DNA of 57,546 bases from Sutterella sp. (GTDB lineage: Bacteria; Pseudomonadota; Gammaproteobacteria; Burkholderiales; Burkholderiaceae_F). The notes below the pieces were generated by a model. That model was not told the DNA's origin, searched no databases, and was given only the letters and a program-made list of their open reading frames with translations. The position numbers were made by a program, and so were the translations under genes. Location: NCBI GenBank assembly GCA_019418235.1, contig DYCH01000071.1:8850-66395 (forward strand). The letters run 5' to 3'. This document shows positions 15,529 to 23,691 of this stretch, in pieces. Positions within the stretch are counted from its first letter, which is position 1, and every line of letters begins with the position of its first letter.

Positions 15529-16092
15529 TTATTTGAGAGTTTTCTTTACCCATGACTCAATTCGAGGTCTCGACTCTGACACTGTTGTCCCCGTAATCGC
15601 CAAGGTTTCAAGAAACGTTGCATTTGGATGCGCGGTTTTTAATTGTTGAAGACTTGATCCAAATCCACTTCCAGCGTGCGTACAAAACTGAGCAACTTTC
15701 TTACCCGAAAGATTAACCTTATCAAGAAAACTACTCACTGCTGGAGGTAATTGTGACCACCAAATGGGATGACCAAGAAAAATAATGTCGTAGTTTGAAA
15801 TATCCGGCATCGAACCCCAAAGCTCAGGCTTCACCCCAAGGGAGAGCTCACTTTCCGCAACCCTTGTCGTCTCACGATAGTTGCTGGGATAAGCTTTGAC
15901 TGTTTGAATTTCGTACAAATCCCCATGACTCACATCTGCAATATATTGTGCCATCCGAGCTGTATGACCAATGGCGAGGTTTTGAACGCCACCCGGAGCA
16001 TAGTTTTCCCCTTTTCGAGAATAGTAAACAATCAGAATGCGTGATGAGGAAGTGCCAGTTGCATCGGTATGCAGGACATTGTGTCGCTTCAT
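15529..16092 (-). CDS. Cytoplasmic flavodoxin (flavodoxin_4 type)
   Basis: The protein has 187 residues from the ATG at 16092, which has GGGAGA nine bases upstream; the longer frame to 16116 is not needed. The domain has ILIVYYSRKGENYAPGG and IGHTARMAQYIA, the split FMN-phosphate loop of this family, then GHPIWWSQLPPAVSSFLD and FCTHAGSGFGSS. No signal peptide is seen, so it should be cytoplasmic. It is related to the Tat-exported flavodoxin encoded about 0.8 kb away on the other strand (matching GHPIWW/GYPNWW and HAGSGFG/HGGGRLG loops) and runs convergent to that cassette. Physiological partner unknown. Confidence 0.88.
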   Translation of the reverse strand: MKRHNVLHTDATGTSSSRILIVYYSRKGENYAPGGVQNLAIGHTARMAQYIADVSHGDLYEIQTVKAYPSNYRETTRVAESELSLGVKPELWGSMPDISNYDIIFLGHPIWWSQLPPAVSSFLDKVNLSGKKVAQFCTHAGSGFGSSLQQLKTAHPNATFLETLAITGTTVSESRPRIESWVKKTLK

Positions 16093-16229
16093 TTTCAATC
16101 TCCCAAAAATTAACAAAATTTCTTCTTAAATCTTTGATGGAAATCGTAGCAAAGTGACTTTTTTCAAAATTGACTGATTCTATTTATAAATTGTTCAAAA
16201 CTCTCAGCCTAACTTCATGCTTTTACTAA

Positions 16230-16270
16230 CAAAAAACTCCCAGCCTCTATATATAGGAAGCTGGGAGCTT
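16230..16270 (-). terminator. Rho-independent terminator after prfC
   Basis: Read on the minus strand, CTCCCAGCTTCCTA pairs with TAGAGGCTGGGAG around a short AT loop and is followed by TTTTTTG. It lies just downstream of the prfC stop. Confidence 0.88.
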
Positions 16271-16290
16271 ACGCATTCAAAGACTAAGTC

Positions 16291-17895
16291 TTATTCAAAT
16301 GTTTGATTCTTTTCGCGCGTCGTACGGAATTCAACATCCGGCCAGTGGCGTTCGGTCGTTTGAAGGTTATAAATCGACGTTGCCAAGTAAACCAAATTAC
16401 CGTCAGCATCATGCGCTAAACGAGCAGCTTGCTCGTCAGTGAAACGTTTCTTGGTCTCTTCATCCGGGAAGTGCAACCAACGAGCTGTCGACACATCCGT
16501 TTGCTCGTAAATTGCATCAACCTTGTATTCCGTTGCTAAGCGTTGTGCCACGATTTCAAATTGCAAGAAACCAACAGCACCAAGGTAGAGGTGACCAAAG
16601 TCGTTTTCAAACACTTGAATGGCCCCTTCTTCGCCCAACTCCTTAAGGCCCTTTTGCAATTGTTTGGCCTTAAACGGATCCTTCGGACGAGCGGCACGGA
16701 ACAATTCCGGAGCAAAGTACGGAATCCCCGTAAAGCCCAACACTTCGCCTTCAGTGAGCGTATCACCGATATGCAATTGACCGTGGTTATAAATACCGAT
16801 AATGTCGCCTGCGACAGCATCAGTCATCGTCACACGGTCGTTCGCCATAAAAGTCAACGCATTCGGAATCTTCATTTCACGATCTTCACGCAAGTGACGA
16901 ACCTTCATACCTTGCGTGTATCGACCGGAGCAAACGCGGAAGAAAGCGATACGGTCACGGTGCTTCGGATCCATGTTGGCTTGGATTTTGAACACAAAAC
17001 CCGAGAAGGGCTTCTCTGTCGGTTCCACCATGCGCTTACCACCATCACGGGGTTGCGGTTCGGGCGCCCAACGCACAAGCGCTTCCAAAACATCCTTCAC
17101 GCCAAAGTTGTTCACACCGGAACCAAAGAAAACAGGGCTTTGTTCACCGGCTAAGAACTTTTCTAAACTAAAGGGGTTGGAGACGCCTTGCACTAACTCA
17201 ATGCTTTCCCGGACATAGTCCATTTCCATCGGGAACAATTCATCCAAACGAGGATTATCCACCCCTTCGATTAACTCTTCGTTGCCCGACAAGCGTGATT
17301 CGCCAGCCATGAAGCGCACTAAGCGGTCTTTCTCAAGAGAGAAAACACCTCGGAAGGTTTTCCCCATCCCGATCGGCCACGTAATCGGCACGCACTCCAA
17401 TTTCAAAATCTCTTCGATTTCACTCAAAAGATCGATCGGATCTCGAACTTCACGGTCCAACTTGTTGATAAACGTGATAATCGGCGTGTTGCGAAGACGG
17501 CAAACTTCCAACAATTTGATCGTTTGAGCTTCTACACCCTTGGCTGCGTCAATCACCATCACAGCAGCATCAACAGCAGTCAAAACGCGATAAGTATCTT
17601 CAGAGAAGTCTTCGTGCCCCGGTGTATCCAACAAGTTAATCACGTGATTATCGTACTCGAACTGCATCACGGAACTCGTCACCGAAATACCGCGTTGTTG
17701 TTCAACTTCCATCCAGTCACTCGTTGCATGGCGAGCAGCCTTACGACCCTTCACGGCACCGGCCATTTGAATGGCTCCACCGAAAAGCAATAATTTTTCC
17801 GTTAATGTCGTCTTACCCGCGTCAGGGTGAGCGATGATGGCAAAAGTACGGCGCTTTTGCACATCTTTTAAAATTTGGGGATCTAACGCAACCAT
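16291..17895 (-). CDS. prfC: Peptide chain release factor 3 (RF3)
   Basis: The protein has 534 residues (E. coli 529). It is a translational GTPase that recycles RF1 and RF2 after peptide release. G1 is AHPDAGKTT, switch and G2 are in QRGISVTSS, G3 is DTPGHEDFSEDT and G4 is FINKLDRE. Domain 2 and the C-terminal domain follow to full length. The protein reads through without breaks. Transcription ends at the hairpin at 16230-16270. It is divergent from the NCS2 permease with about 130 bases between starts. Its DNA uses frequent preferred codons, in line with a well-expressed gene. Confidence 0.96.
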   Translation of the reverse strand: MVALDPQILKDVQKRRTFAIIAHPDAGKTTLTEKLLLFGGAIQMAGAVKGRKAARHATSDWMEVEQQRGISVTSSVMQFEYDNHVINLLDTPGHEDFSEDTYRVLTAVDAAVMVIDAAKGVEAQTIKLLEVCRLRNTPIITFINKLDREVRDPIDLLSEIEEILKLECVPITWPIGMGKTFRGVFSLEKDRLVRFMAGESRLSGNEELIEGVDNPRLDELFPMEMDYVRESIELVQGVSNPFSLEKFLAGEQSPVFFGSGVNNFGVKDVLEALVRWAPEPQPRDGGKRMVEPTEKPFSGFVFKIQANMDPKHRDRIAFFRVCSGRYTQGMKVRHLREDREMKIPNALTFMANDRVTMTDAVAGDIIGIYNHGQLHIGDTLTEGEVLGFTGIPYFAPELFRAARPKDPFKAKQLQKGLKELGEEGAIQVFENDFGHLYLGAVGFLQFEIVAQRLATEYKVDAIYEQTDVSTARWLHFPDEETKKRFTDEQAARLAHDADGNLVYLATSIYNLQTTERHWPDVEFRTTREKNQTFE

Positions 17896-17971
17896 TTTTA
17901 AATCTTTGAGAATTCAGATATTTTTTAGCGATAACTAAGCGCGGTATTGTACCTGATTTTGAGAAAAATCC

Positions 17972-17998
17972 TTGAATTGCAGCGTGTTGCGATACAAT
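17972..17998 (+). promoter_or_regulatory. Weak candidate promoter for the NCS2 permease
   Basis: TTGAAT (17972-17977) and TACAAT (17993-17998) are separated by 15 bases, which is shorter than ideal. They lie 30 bases before the permease start. Confidence 0.3.
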
Positions 17999-18027
17999 GT
18001 CAGGCAGGTATTGAAAGGAGAAATCAC

Positions 18028-19335
18028 ATGAGTTATTTTCCCTCATGGAAATTGAAAACCGACGGGATTATTGCGCCGGATGAACGTTTACCCACGCCTC
18101 AAACACTCGCTATGGGTATTCAACACGTTGTTGCCATGTTTGGTTCTACCATTTTGGCACCTCTCTTGATGGGGTTTGACCCTAACGTTGCTATTTTGAT
18201 GAGCGGTATTGGGACGCTCATTTTTTTTGTGATTGTTGGTGGTCACGTTCCTAGTTACCTCGGTTCGAGCTTTGCCTTTATCGGGGTTGTCATTTCCGCG
18301 ACTGGATATGCTGCCGGCTCCGGTCTTAACGCCAATATTGGGGTTGCCCTCGGTGGGATTATCGTCTGCGGTCTCATCTATGCCATTGTCGGCCTTATTG
18401 TGATGTCAACGGGCGTGCGATGGATCGAAAAACTCATGCCTCCCGTTGTTACGGGTGCCGTTGTGGCCGTTATCGGTTTGAACCTCGCTCCGACCGCTGT
18501 TCGTAGCGTCGGTACCGGTACGTTTAACGCATGCATTGCCATCATTACGATGATCTGCGTGGGCGCTGTGGCTGTGTACACGCGTGGCATGATTCAAAAA
18601 CTTTTGATTTTGGTTGGGATTATCCTCAGCTATATCATCTATTTCATCTTGGCTAACGTGTTGGGATTTGGCCCGAGCATTGACTTCTCAATCATCAGCA
18701 ATGCGGCTTGGTTCGGTATGCCCCAATTCCACTCCCCGGTCTTTGAATTTAACGCCATATTGTTAATTGCCCCTGTGGTCATCATTTTGATTGGTGAGAA
18801 CTTGGGTCACGTGAAAGCTGTCACGGCCATGACTGGTCGCAATTTAGACCCGTACATGGGCCGAGCCTTCTTGGGTGACGGTATCGCAACAATGGTTGCC
18901 GGTAGCATGGGTGGCACGGGTGTGACAACCTATGGCGAAAACATTGGTGTGATGGCCGCAACGCGCGTTTACTCCACTCTTATTTTTGCCGTGGCCGCTG
19001 TTATCGCTATTGCGTTGGGCTTTTCTCCGAAGTTTGGTGCGGTCATTCAAACGATTCCTCAACCGCTCTTAGGTGGCGTTTCTATCGTGGTCTTTGGCTT
19101 GATCGCCGTTGCTGGCGCCCGTATTTGGGTTGTCAATAACGTTGACTTCGGTAATAACCGTAATTTGATTGTGGCTGCTGTCACCTTAATTTTGGGTGCC
19201 GGTGACTTTACGTTAAATCTCGGTGGTTTTGCCTTGGGCGGTATCGGTACCGCTACGTTCGGCGCCATCTTGTTAAACGCATTGATGAACCGTGGCGAAC
19301 ATAAGGAAGAAGGCAATCCGGTGATTGAAAAATAA
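18028..19335 (+). CDS. NCS2 family uracil/xanthine-type permease (UraA/RutG-like)
   Basis: The protein has 435 residues from the ATG at 18028, chosen because AAGGAG lies seven bases upstream; the longer frame from 17947 runs through the putative promoter. It is a polytopic inner-membrane protein with the NCS2 layout. GIQHVVAMFGSTILAPLLMG is the N-terminal family signature, and IGENLGHVKA and TYGENIGVMAATR flank the substrate-binding region. It is closest in pattern to the uracil permeases UraA and RutG, which are proton symporters. The exact nucleobase cannot be read from the sequence. It stands alone, closed by a strong terminator, and no pyrimidine-degradation genes are nearby. Confidence 0.88.
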   Translation: MSYFPSWKLKTDGIIAPDERLPTPQTLAMGIQHVVAMFGSTILAPLLMGFDPNVAILMSGIGTLIFFVIVGGHVPSYLGSSFAFIGVVISATGYAAGSGLNANIGVALGGIIVCGLIYAIVGLIVMSTGVRWIEKLMPPVVTGAVVAVIGLNLAPTAVRSVGTGTFNACIAIITMICVGAVAVYTRGMIQKLLILVGIILSYIIYFILANVLGFGPSIDFSIISNAAWFGMPQFHSPVFEFNAILLIAPVVIILIGENLGHVKAVTAMTGRNLDPYMGRAFLGDGIATMVAGSMGGTGVTTYGENIGVMAATRVYSTLIFAVAAVIAIALGFSPKFGAVIQTIPQPLLGGVSIVVFGLIAVAGARIWVVNNVDFGNNRNLIVAAVTLILGAGDFTLNLGGFALGGIGTATFGAILLNALMNRGEHKEEGNPVIEK

Positions 19336-19355
19336 TCAATCATTAGCCTCCAATT

Positions 19356-19390
19356 AATCGAAGAGGGAGAAATTCCTCTTCGATTTTTTT
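19356..19390 (+). terminator. Rho-independent terminator after the NCS2 permease
   Basis: AATCGAAGAGG pairs with CCTCTTCGATT across a short loop and runs into seven T residues. Confidence 0.93.
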
Positions 19391-19396
19391 AACCTT

Positions 19397-19430
19397 AAAA
19401 AAAGACTCCGCCAAAATGGCAGAGCCTTTC
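19397..19430 (-). terminator. Rho-independent terminator after the M20 peptidase
   Basis: On the minus strand GGCTCTGCC pairs with GGCGGAGTC (two wobble pairs) over a TTTT loop, followed by a T run. It sits back to back with the permease terminator. Confidence 0.8.
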
Positions 19431-19459
19431 TTTGATCAGAGTAATCAATTAGTTAGTGA

Positions 19460-20743
19460 TTAGGCGCGCTTTTCCAAAAGCGGTTCCGTGCAACCATCAA
19501 CACCAACCAATGCCAAGCTCGTTAACATGGCCAATTGCGGGCCGAGGTAAGCATCTACCGGTTCCCACCATTCCTTAACGTTGTGGTTGAAACCTTCTTT
19601 ACCACCACCGCCTAACGTCGTAGCCGGAACACCCTTGTTCACAGCAACGTTGTGGTCGGTAGAAGCAAATGCATAGGAATAAAGCGGGATACCTAAAGCA
19701 GCCATGGCACCGCGAGCGGCTTGAAGGACGCTTATGTCATCGGCTTGACCGCCACCCGGGCGATGACCGATCGGTTCGAGCGTCAACTTAACGCCATCTT
19801 CATCCTTGTAGCCCCAACGAGCATTTTCATCCTTAGCAGCTTGTTCGAAGATCGGGAGGATTTGAGCTTCCAAATCGTCCAATTCTTGAGCACCGGCGCT
19901 ACGCATATCCAATTCCATTTCAACGTGAGCAGCGATGGAGTTAACCGTCGTACCGCCTTGGATCGTACCGCACGTGAACGTCGTCTTCGGATCAGACTTC
20001 GTTTCAACATCAGCCACCTTAGCAATGGCACGACCCATTGCATGGATAGCAGACGGCGTACCGAAGGCACTCCAAGAGTGGCCACCAGGACCATCAAAGT
20101 GAACACGATAGCGCTTAGAACCCGTTGCACCACGCAAAACACGATTAACGTTCACGCCGTCAACAGAGATGAAGCCGTCGATTTGAATACCGGACTTGTT
20201 GAATAAGTACTTAGAACCGCGGAGGTCGCCGTTACCTTCTTCACCAACGCTGCAAACAAAGAGAATATCGCCGACCGTTTCGATCTTGAATTCTTGCAAC
20301 GTACGCAAAACTTGCAAAATAGCAGCCAAACCACGAGCATCGTCACTGATGCCAGGGGCCAAATAGCGATTGCCTTCCTTGCGAACCTTAACATCCGTAC
20401 CTGCCGGGAAAACGGTATCCAAGTGAGCAGCCAAGACCAACGTCGGACCGTTGCCTTTACCAGCACGGCGAGCCAAAACGTTACCTTCTTCGTCAATCGT
20501 TGCCGTTAAACCTAACTCCTCAAAGCGACGAGCCATGTCCTTAGCACGAACTTCTTCATGGAAAGGAGGGGCTTCCACTTCCGTGATAGCCACTTGATCA
20601 GCGATGGTCTTTTCATCATCGCGCTTGACTGCCTCAATAGCAGACTTAATGGTTTCACAAGCAGACAGAGTATCCAAAGCAGCTTGGACATGAGCCAACA
20701 AGGGCGGCATTTCCAACGGTTTGGCATTGACGGGATTGTCCAT
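19460..20743 (-). CDS. M20 family metallopeptidase (PepT/DapE-like)
   Basis: The protein has 427 residues, with TTAGGAG upstream of the ATG. It is a dinuclear zinc amidohydrolase or peptidase of the M20 clan, cytoplasmic since no signal is seen. Metal and catalytic motifs are AAHLDTVF (His and Asp), ISDDARG (bridging Asp), CSVGEEGNGD (general base Glu and ligand Glu), and a C-terminal His in FNHNVKEWW. A dimerisation domain lies in between (GGHSWSAFG, GGTTVNSIA). It is most like tripeptidase T-type or related M20 peptidases; the substrate is not readable. It forms a single-gene unit, and its codon use is strongly biased, hinting at good expression. Confidence 0.87.
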   Translation of the reverse strand: MDNPVNAKPLEMPPLLAHVQAALDTLSACETIKSAIEAVKRDDEKTIADQVAITEVEAPPFHEEVRAKDMARRFEELGLTATIDEEGNVLARRAGKGNGPTLVLAAHLDTVFPAGTDVKVRKEGNRYLAPGISDDARGLAAILQVLRTLQEFKIETVGDILFVCSVGEEGNGDLRGSKYLFNKSGIQIDGFISVDGVNVNRVLRGATGSKRYRVHFDGPGGHSWSAFGTPSAIHAMGRAIAKVADVETKSDPKTTFTCGTIQGGTTVNSIAAHVEMELDMRSAGAQELDDLEAQILPIFEQAAKDENARWGYKDEDGVKLTLEPIGHRPGGGQADDISVLQAARGAMAALGIPLYSYAFASTDHNVAVNKGVPATTLGGGGKEGFNHNVKEWWEPVDAYLGPQLAMLTSLALVGVDGCTEPLLEKRA

Positions 20744-20770
20744 TTTCGACTCCTAATGTAATTGAATTTT

Positions 20771-20793
20771 CTCGCACTGTTTCGCATTGCGAG
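20771..20793 (-). promoter_or_regulatory. Leader hairpin of the M20 peptidase mRNA
   Basis: CTCGCA and TGCGAG form a short stem between the candidate promoter and the ribosome binding site. No T run follows, so it is not a terminator; role unknown. Confidence 0.35.
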
Positions 20794-20800
20794 CCCATCT

Positions 20801-20829
20801 ATTGTAACAGTTAAGAGCGACAATCTTAA
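20801..20829 (-). promoter_or_regulatory. Candidate promoter for the M20 peptidase, overlapping a dyad
   Basis: On the minus strand TTAAGA and TACAAT are separated by 17 bases. A 9-base inverted repeat CAGTTAAGA/TCTTAACTG (20808-20832) overlaps it and may be an operator or a weak tex terminator. Confidence 0.45.
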
Positions 20830-20846
20830 CTGCATCAAATCAAGGG

Positions 20847-23138
20847 TTAACGCTTAAGCTTCGAAAAGGCATTGGCCATTGCACCCAACGTGGGACGAGT
20901 ATCCTTCATCGGACGTTGAACTTTTGGTTTTGACCCCCCTGATCGAGCGCCAGAATTTGACTTCATGGACAACGAAATACGATTGCGAGCCACATCAACT
21001 TCCAAAACTTTTACTTTGACAATTTGTCCAACACGAACCACTTCTCTCGGGTCTTTAACAAAATGGTTAGATAGTTCAGAGACGTGAACCAAACCGTCTT
21101 GATGCACACCAATATCCACGAAAGCACCGAATGCAGCCACATTGGAGACAACACCTTCGAGTTCCATTCCAACCTTCAAATCGGAAACAGACTCGACCCC
21201 CTCTTTAAACTCAGCCATTTTGAACTCTGGGCGCGGATCGCGGCCCGGCTTTTCCAATTCTTGGAAAATGTCCAAAACGGTCGGTAAACCAAATTGCTCA
21301 TCTGTGAAGTCTTGGGCTCTAAGTTTAGATAAAACTTCATGATTGCCAATCAATTCTTTAGAACTCAATCCCGTCTTTTCCAAAATGCGGGCTACGACTG
21401 GGTAGGCTTCCGGGTGAACAGCAGAGGCATCCAAAGGATTTTCACCATTATTAATGCGCAAAAAGCCTGCAGATTGTTCAAAAGTTTTCGCCCCAAAACG
21501 AGGCACTTTCATCAATTGTGCCCGGCTTTCAAAGCTGCCCATGTTGTTGCGGAAAAGCACAATGTGTTCAGCAATGTTTTTCGTGAGGCCCGAGACGCGA
21601 GCCAAAAGTTCTGCACTGGCTGTATTGAGATCGACACCCACGGCATTCACACAGTCCTCGACAACCGCTTCCAATTTATGGGCCAAATGAGTTTGATTAA
21701 CGTCGTGCTGATATTGCCCAACGCCAATGGCTTTTGGATCGATTTTAACAAGTTCAGCCAAAGGATCTTGTAAGCGTCGCGCAATGGACACAGCCCCGCG
21801 ATAACTCACGTCCATATCGGGGAATTCTTTTGCAGCCAATTCACTTGCAGAATACACACTGGCACCGGCTTCGCTTACCACCACCTTCGTTAAATGCAAC
21901 TCAGGATGACGGCGAATTAAATCGGCGGCTAATTTATCCGTTTCGCGACTGGCAGTGCCATTACCGATAGAAATGAGTTGACTGCCATGACGCTTGGCTA
22001 ACTGCGCCAACACTTCAATTGAGCGATCCCAGTCACGACGTGGCTCATGAGGATAAATTACCCCCGTGTCCAAAACAGCACCTGTTGCAGAAATCACGGC
22101 AACTTTCACACCCGTTCGAAGGCCCGGGTCTAACCCAATGACACCCTTTTGACCTGCGGGAGCGGCTAACAACAAATCTTTCAAATTAATACCAAAGACT
22201 CGGATCGCCTCCTCTTCAGCACGATCTCGCAACGTTGCAAAAAGTTCACTTTCGATATTGAGACTGATCTTAACTCGCCATGTCCAACGACAGACATCCA
22301 TCAACCAAGCATCCGAAGCTCGCCCCGAATCCGCAATGCCAAAATGCTCTGCAATGATGGTTTGACAAGGATGAATCTTTCGAGCTTCCTCTTCTTCGGT
22401 CAACTGAACAGAAATCTTTAAAACACCTTCTTGGCGTCCTCTAAACATGGCCAAAGCTCGATGTGAGGGGACAGCAGATAATTCTTCGTCATACTCAAAA
22501 TAGTCTTTGAACTTTTCACCCTCGGTTTCTTTTCCTTCGACAACTTCAGAGACAATGAAGCCATTTTTATTCATGAAAGCACGAACGCTTGCCAAAAGCT
22601 CGGCATTCTCACTAAAGCGCTCAGCCAAAATGTCTCTTGCGCCGTTTAAGGCATCCCTACTGGTTTTGATGCCTTTTTCTTCATTCACATACTTTTGAGC
22701 TTCAGCATCGGGCTCCAATGTGGGCGACTGATAAAGACTATCGGCTAACGGTTCAAGCCCTGCTTCTTTAGCGATTTGTGCACGCGTACGACGACGTGGC
22801 TTAAAGGGCAAATAGAGGTCTTCAATGGTTTGTTTGGTTTCTGCGGCCGTTAAAGCAGCTCGAAGCTCATCGGTTAACTTTCCTTGTGATTCAATAGAAT
22901 CCAACACCGTTTGTCGACGCTCCTCTAACTCGGTGAGATAGGTCAATCGTTCTTCTAAAAGGCGTAATTGTCCATCATCCAGTCCTCCCGTTACTTCTTT
23001 ACGGTAACGTGCAATAAAGGGAACAGTTGCGCCCGACTCAAGTAAATCAACAGCAGCTTTGACCTGTGCTTCTCGAGCGGAGATATCTTTCGCTAAAGTC
23101 GTAGTAATACGTTGTTGGGCTTGAGAGGATAAATTCAT
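20847..23138 (-). CDS. tex: Tex family RNA-binding transcription accessory protein
   Basis: The protein has 763 residues (E. coli YhgF 773). It has the Tex domain order: an N-terminal helical region (PFIARYRKEVTGGLDD), a YqgF-like RNase H-fold domain (GLDPGLRTGVKVAV, GNGTASRETD), a helix-hairpin-helix domain (VGVDLNTASAELLARVSGL), and a C-terminal S1 RNA-binding domain (VSNVAAFGAFVDIGVHQDGL). Tex binds nucleic acid and affects transcription and virulence genes in several bacteria. The ATG at 23138 is chosen because the longer frame, starting at a TTG at 23192, begins inside the terminator of the upstream gene. The ribosome binding site is weak (GAAAG). The C-terminus is Lys/Arg-rich. Confidence 0.93.
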   Translation of the reverse strand: MNLSSQAQQRITTTLAKDISAREAQVKAAVDLLESGATVPFIARYRKEVTGGLDDGQLRLLEERLTYLTELEERRQTVLDSIESQGKLTDELRAALTAAETKQTIEDLYLPFKPRRRTRAQIAKEAGLEPLADSLYQSPTLEPDAEAQKYVNEEKGIKTSRDALNGARDILAERFSENAELLASVRAFMNKNGFIVSEVVEGKETEGEKFKDYFEYDEELSAVPSHRALAMFRGRQEGVLKISVQLTEEEEARKIHPCQTIIAEHFGIADSGRASDAWLMDVCRWTWRVKISLNIESELFATLRDRAEEEAIRVFGINLKDLLLAAPAGQKGVIGLDPGLRTGVKVAVISATGAVLDTGVIYPHEPRRDWDRSIEVLAQLAKRHGSQLISIGNGTASRETDKLAADLIRRHPELHLTKVVVSEAGASVYSASELAAKEFPDMDVSYRGAVSIARRLQDPLAELVKIDPKAIGVGQYQHDVNQTHLAHKLEAVVEDCVNAVGVDLNTASAELLARVSGLTKNIAEHIVLFRNNMGSFESRAQLMKVPRFGAKTFEQSAGFLRINNGENPLDASAVHPEAYPVVARILEKTGLSSKELIGNHEVLSKLRAQDFTDEQFGLPTVLDIFQELEKPGRDPRPEFKMAEFKEGVESVSDLKVGMELEGVVSNVAAFGAFVDIGVHQDGLVHVSELSNHFVKDPREVVRVGQIVKVKVLEVDVARNRISLSMKSNSGARSGGSKPKVQRPMKDTRPTLGAMANAFSKLKR

Positions 23139-23152
23139 AGGGGGAGTTCTTT

Positions 23153-23189
23153 CAAAAAGAATTTCACCAGTCCCGAAGGACCGGTGAAA
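23153..23189 (-). terminator. Rho-independent terminator with UUCG tetraloop after the SRPBCC gene
   Basis: On the minus strand TTTCACCGGTCC pairs with GGACTGGTGAAA closed by a TTCG loop, then TTCTTTTT. UUCG loops closed by C-G are exceptionally stable. It separates the aap/SRPBCC unit from tex and ends only about 15 bases before the tex start. Confidence 0.88.
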
Positions 23190-23205
23190 CAACAGAAAAT
23201 AATGA

Positions 23206-23691
23206 TTAATGCGTTGAAGCTAAATCATGAGCACTTTGGCGAATCATGTCCACCAAATCTCGGTCTTTTTGTTCATACGCTTGTTTTCTTAACTGCAGAT
23301 AAATGTCTTGCGCAGGTGCTTCGGGTACATCTTCTTCGTAAGTAAATCGTAAAAAGTAATACCCCGCTTCGCCAGGTGACTCAATCTGAATGGTGAAACG
23401 GCTGGCAGGATAATCTTTACTTCCTTGCACATTGGTAATCACCGCACGCCCAAAATCAAACGTAACGGTATCGGAAACAATCAATCCGCCAAAATCCAAC
23501 TCACGCTTTAAAAGCAACTGCTCATTTTCGTAGTGTTCACTCACCGAACATTGTTTCATCGCCTCCACGTACTCCGAGGGATGACGAGCGAAATGCTCCA
23601 GATGTCGCCAAAGCGTAGAGGAGTCAAAAATTCCTGCCAAATCATCTTGAGGATTGCTCACCTCGATGATATGTTCATGGATCTTAAGCAT
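23206..23691 (-). CDS. SRPBCC / AtaL-like (DUF1857) family protein
   Basis: The protein has 161 residues with no signal or membrane segment. The pattern HEHIIEVSNPQDDL, TLWRHLEHFARHPSEYV, DTVTFDFGRAVITN, SRFTIQIESP and FLRFTYEED fits the DUF1857/AtaL group of START-like (SRPBCC) folds, which form a hydrophobic ligand pocket. The ligand is unknown. Its start overlaps the end of aapM by eight bases, so it is translated as the last gene of the amino-acid transporter operon, in the place where an ATPase gene would be expected. A strong terminator follows. Confidence 0.7.
   Translation of the reverse strand: MLKIHEHIIEVSNPQDDLAGIFDSSTLWRHLEHFARHPSEYVEAMKQCSVSEHYENEQLLLKRELDFGGLIVSDTVTFDFGRAVITNVQGSKDYPASRFTIQIESPGEAGYYFLRFTYEEDVPEAPAQDIYLQLRKQAYEQKDRDLVDMIRQSAHDLASTH

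Noticed and set aside
19340..19440. Back-to-back hairpins as an integration or recombination site
   Set aside because: Each has its own T run in the direction expected for a terminator of the adjoining gene; no direct repeats or integrase gene nearby.
23139..23192. TTG at 23192 as start of tex
   Set aside because: The segment is the terminator of the SRPBCC gene; the ATG at 23138 gives the normal Tex N-terminus.
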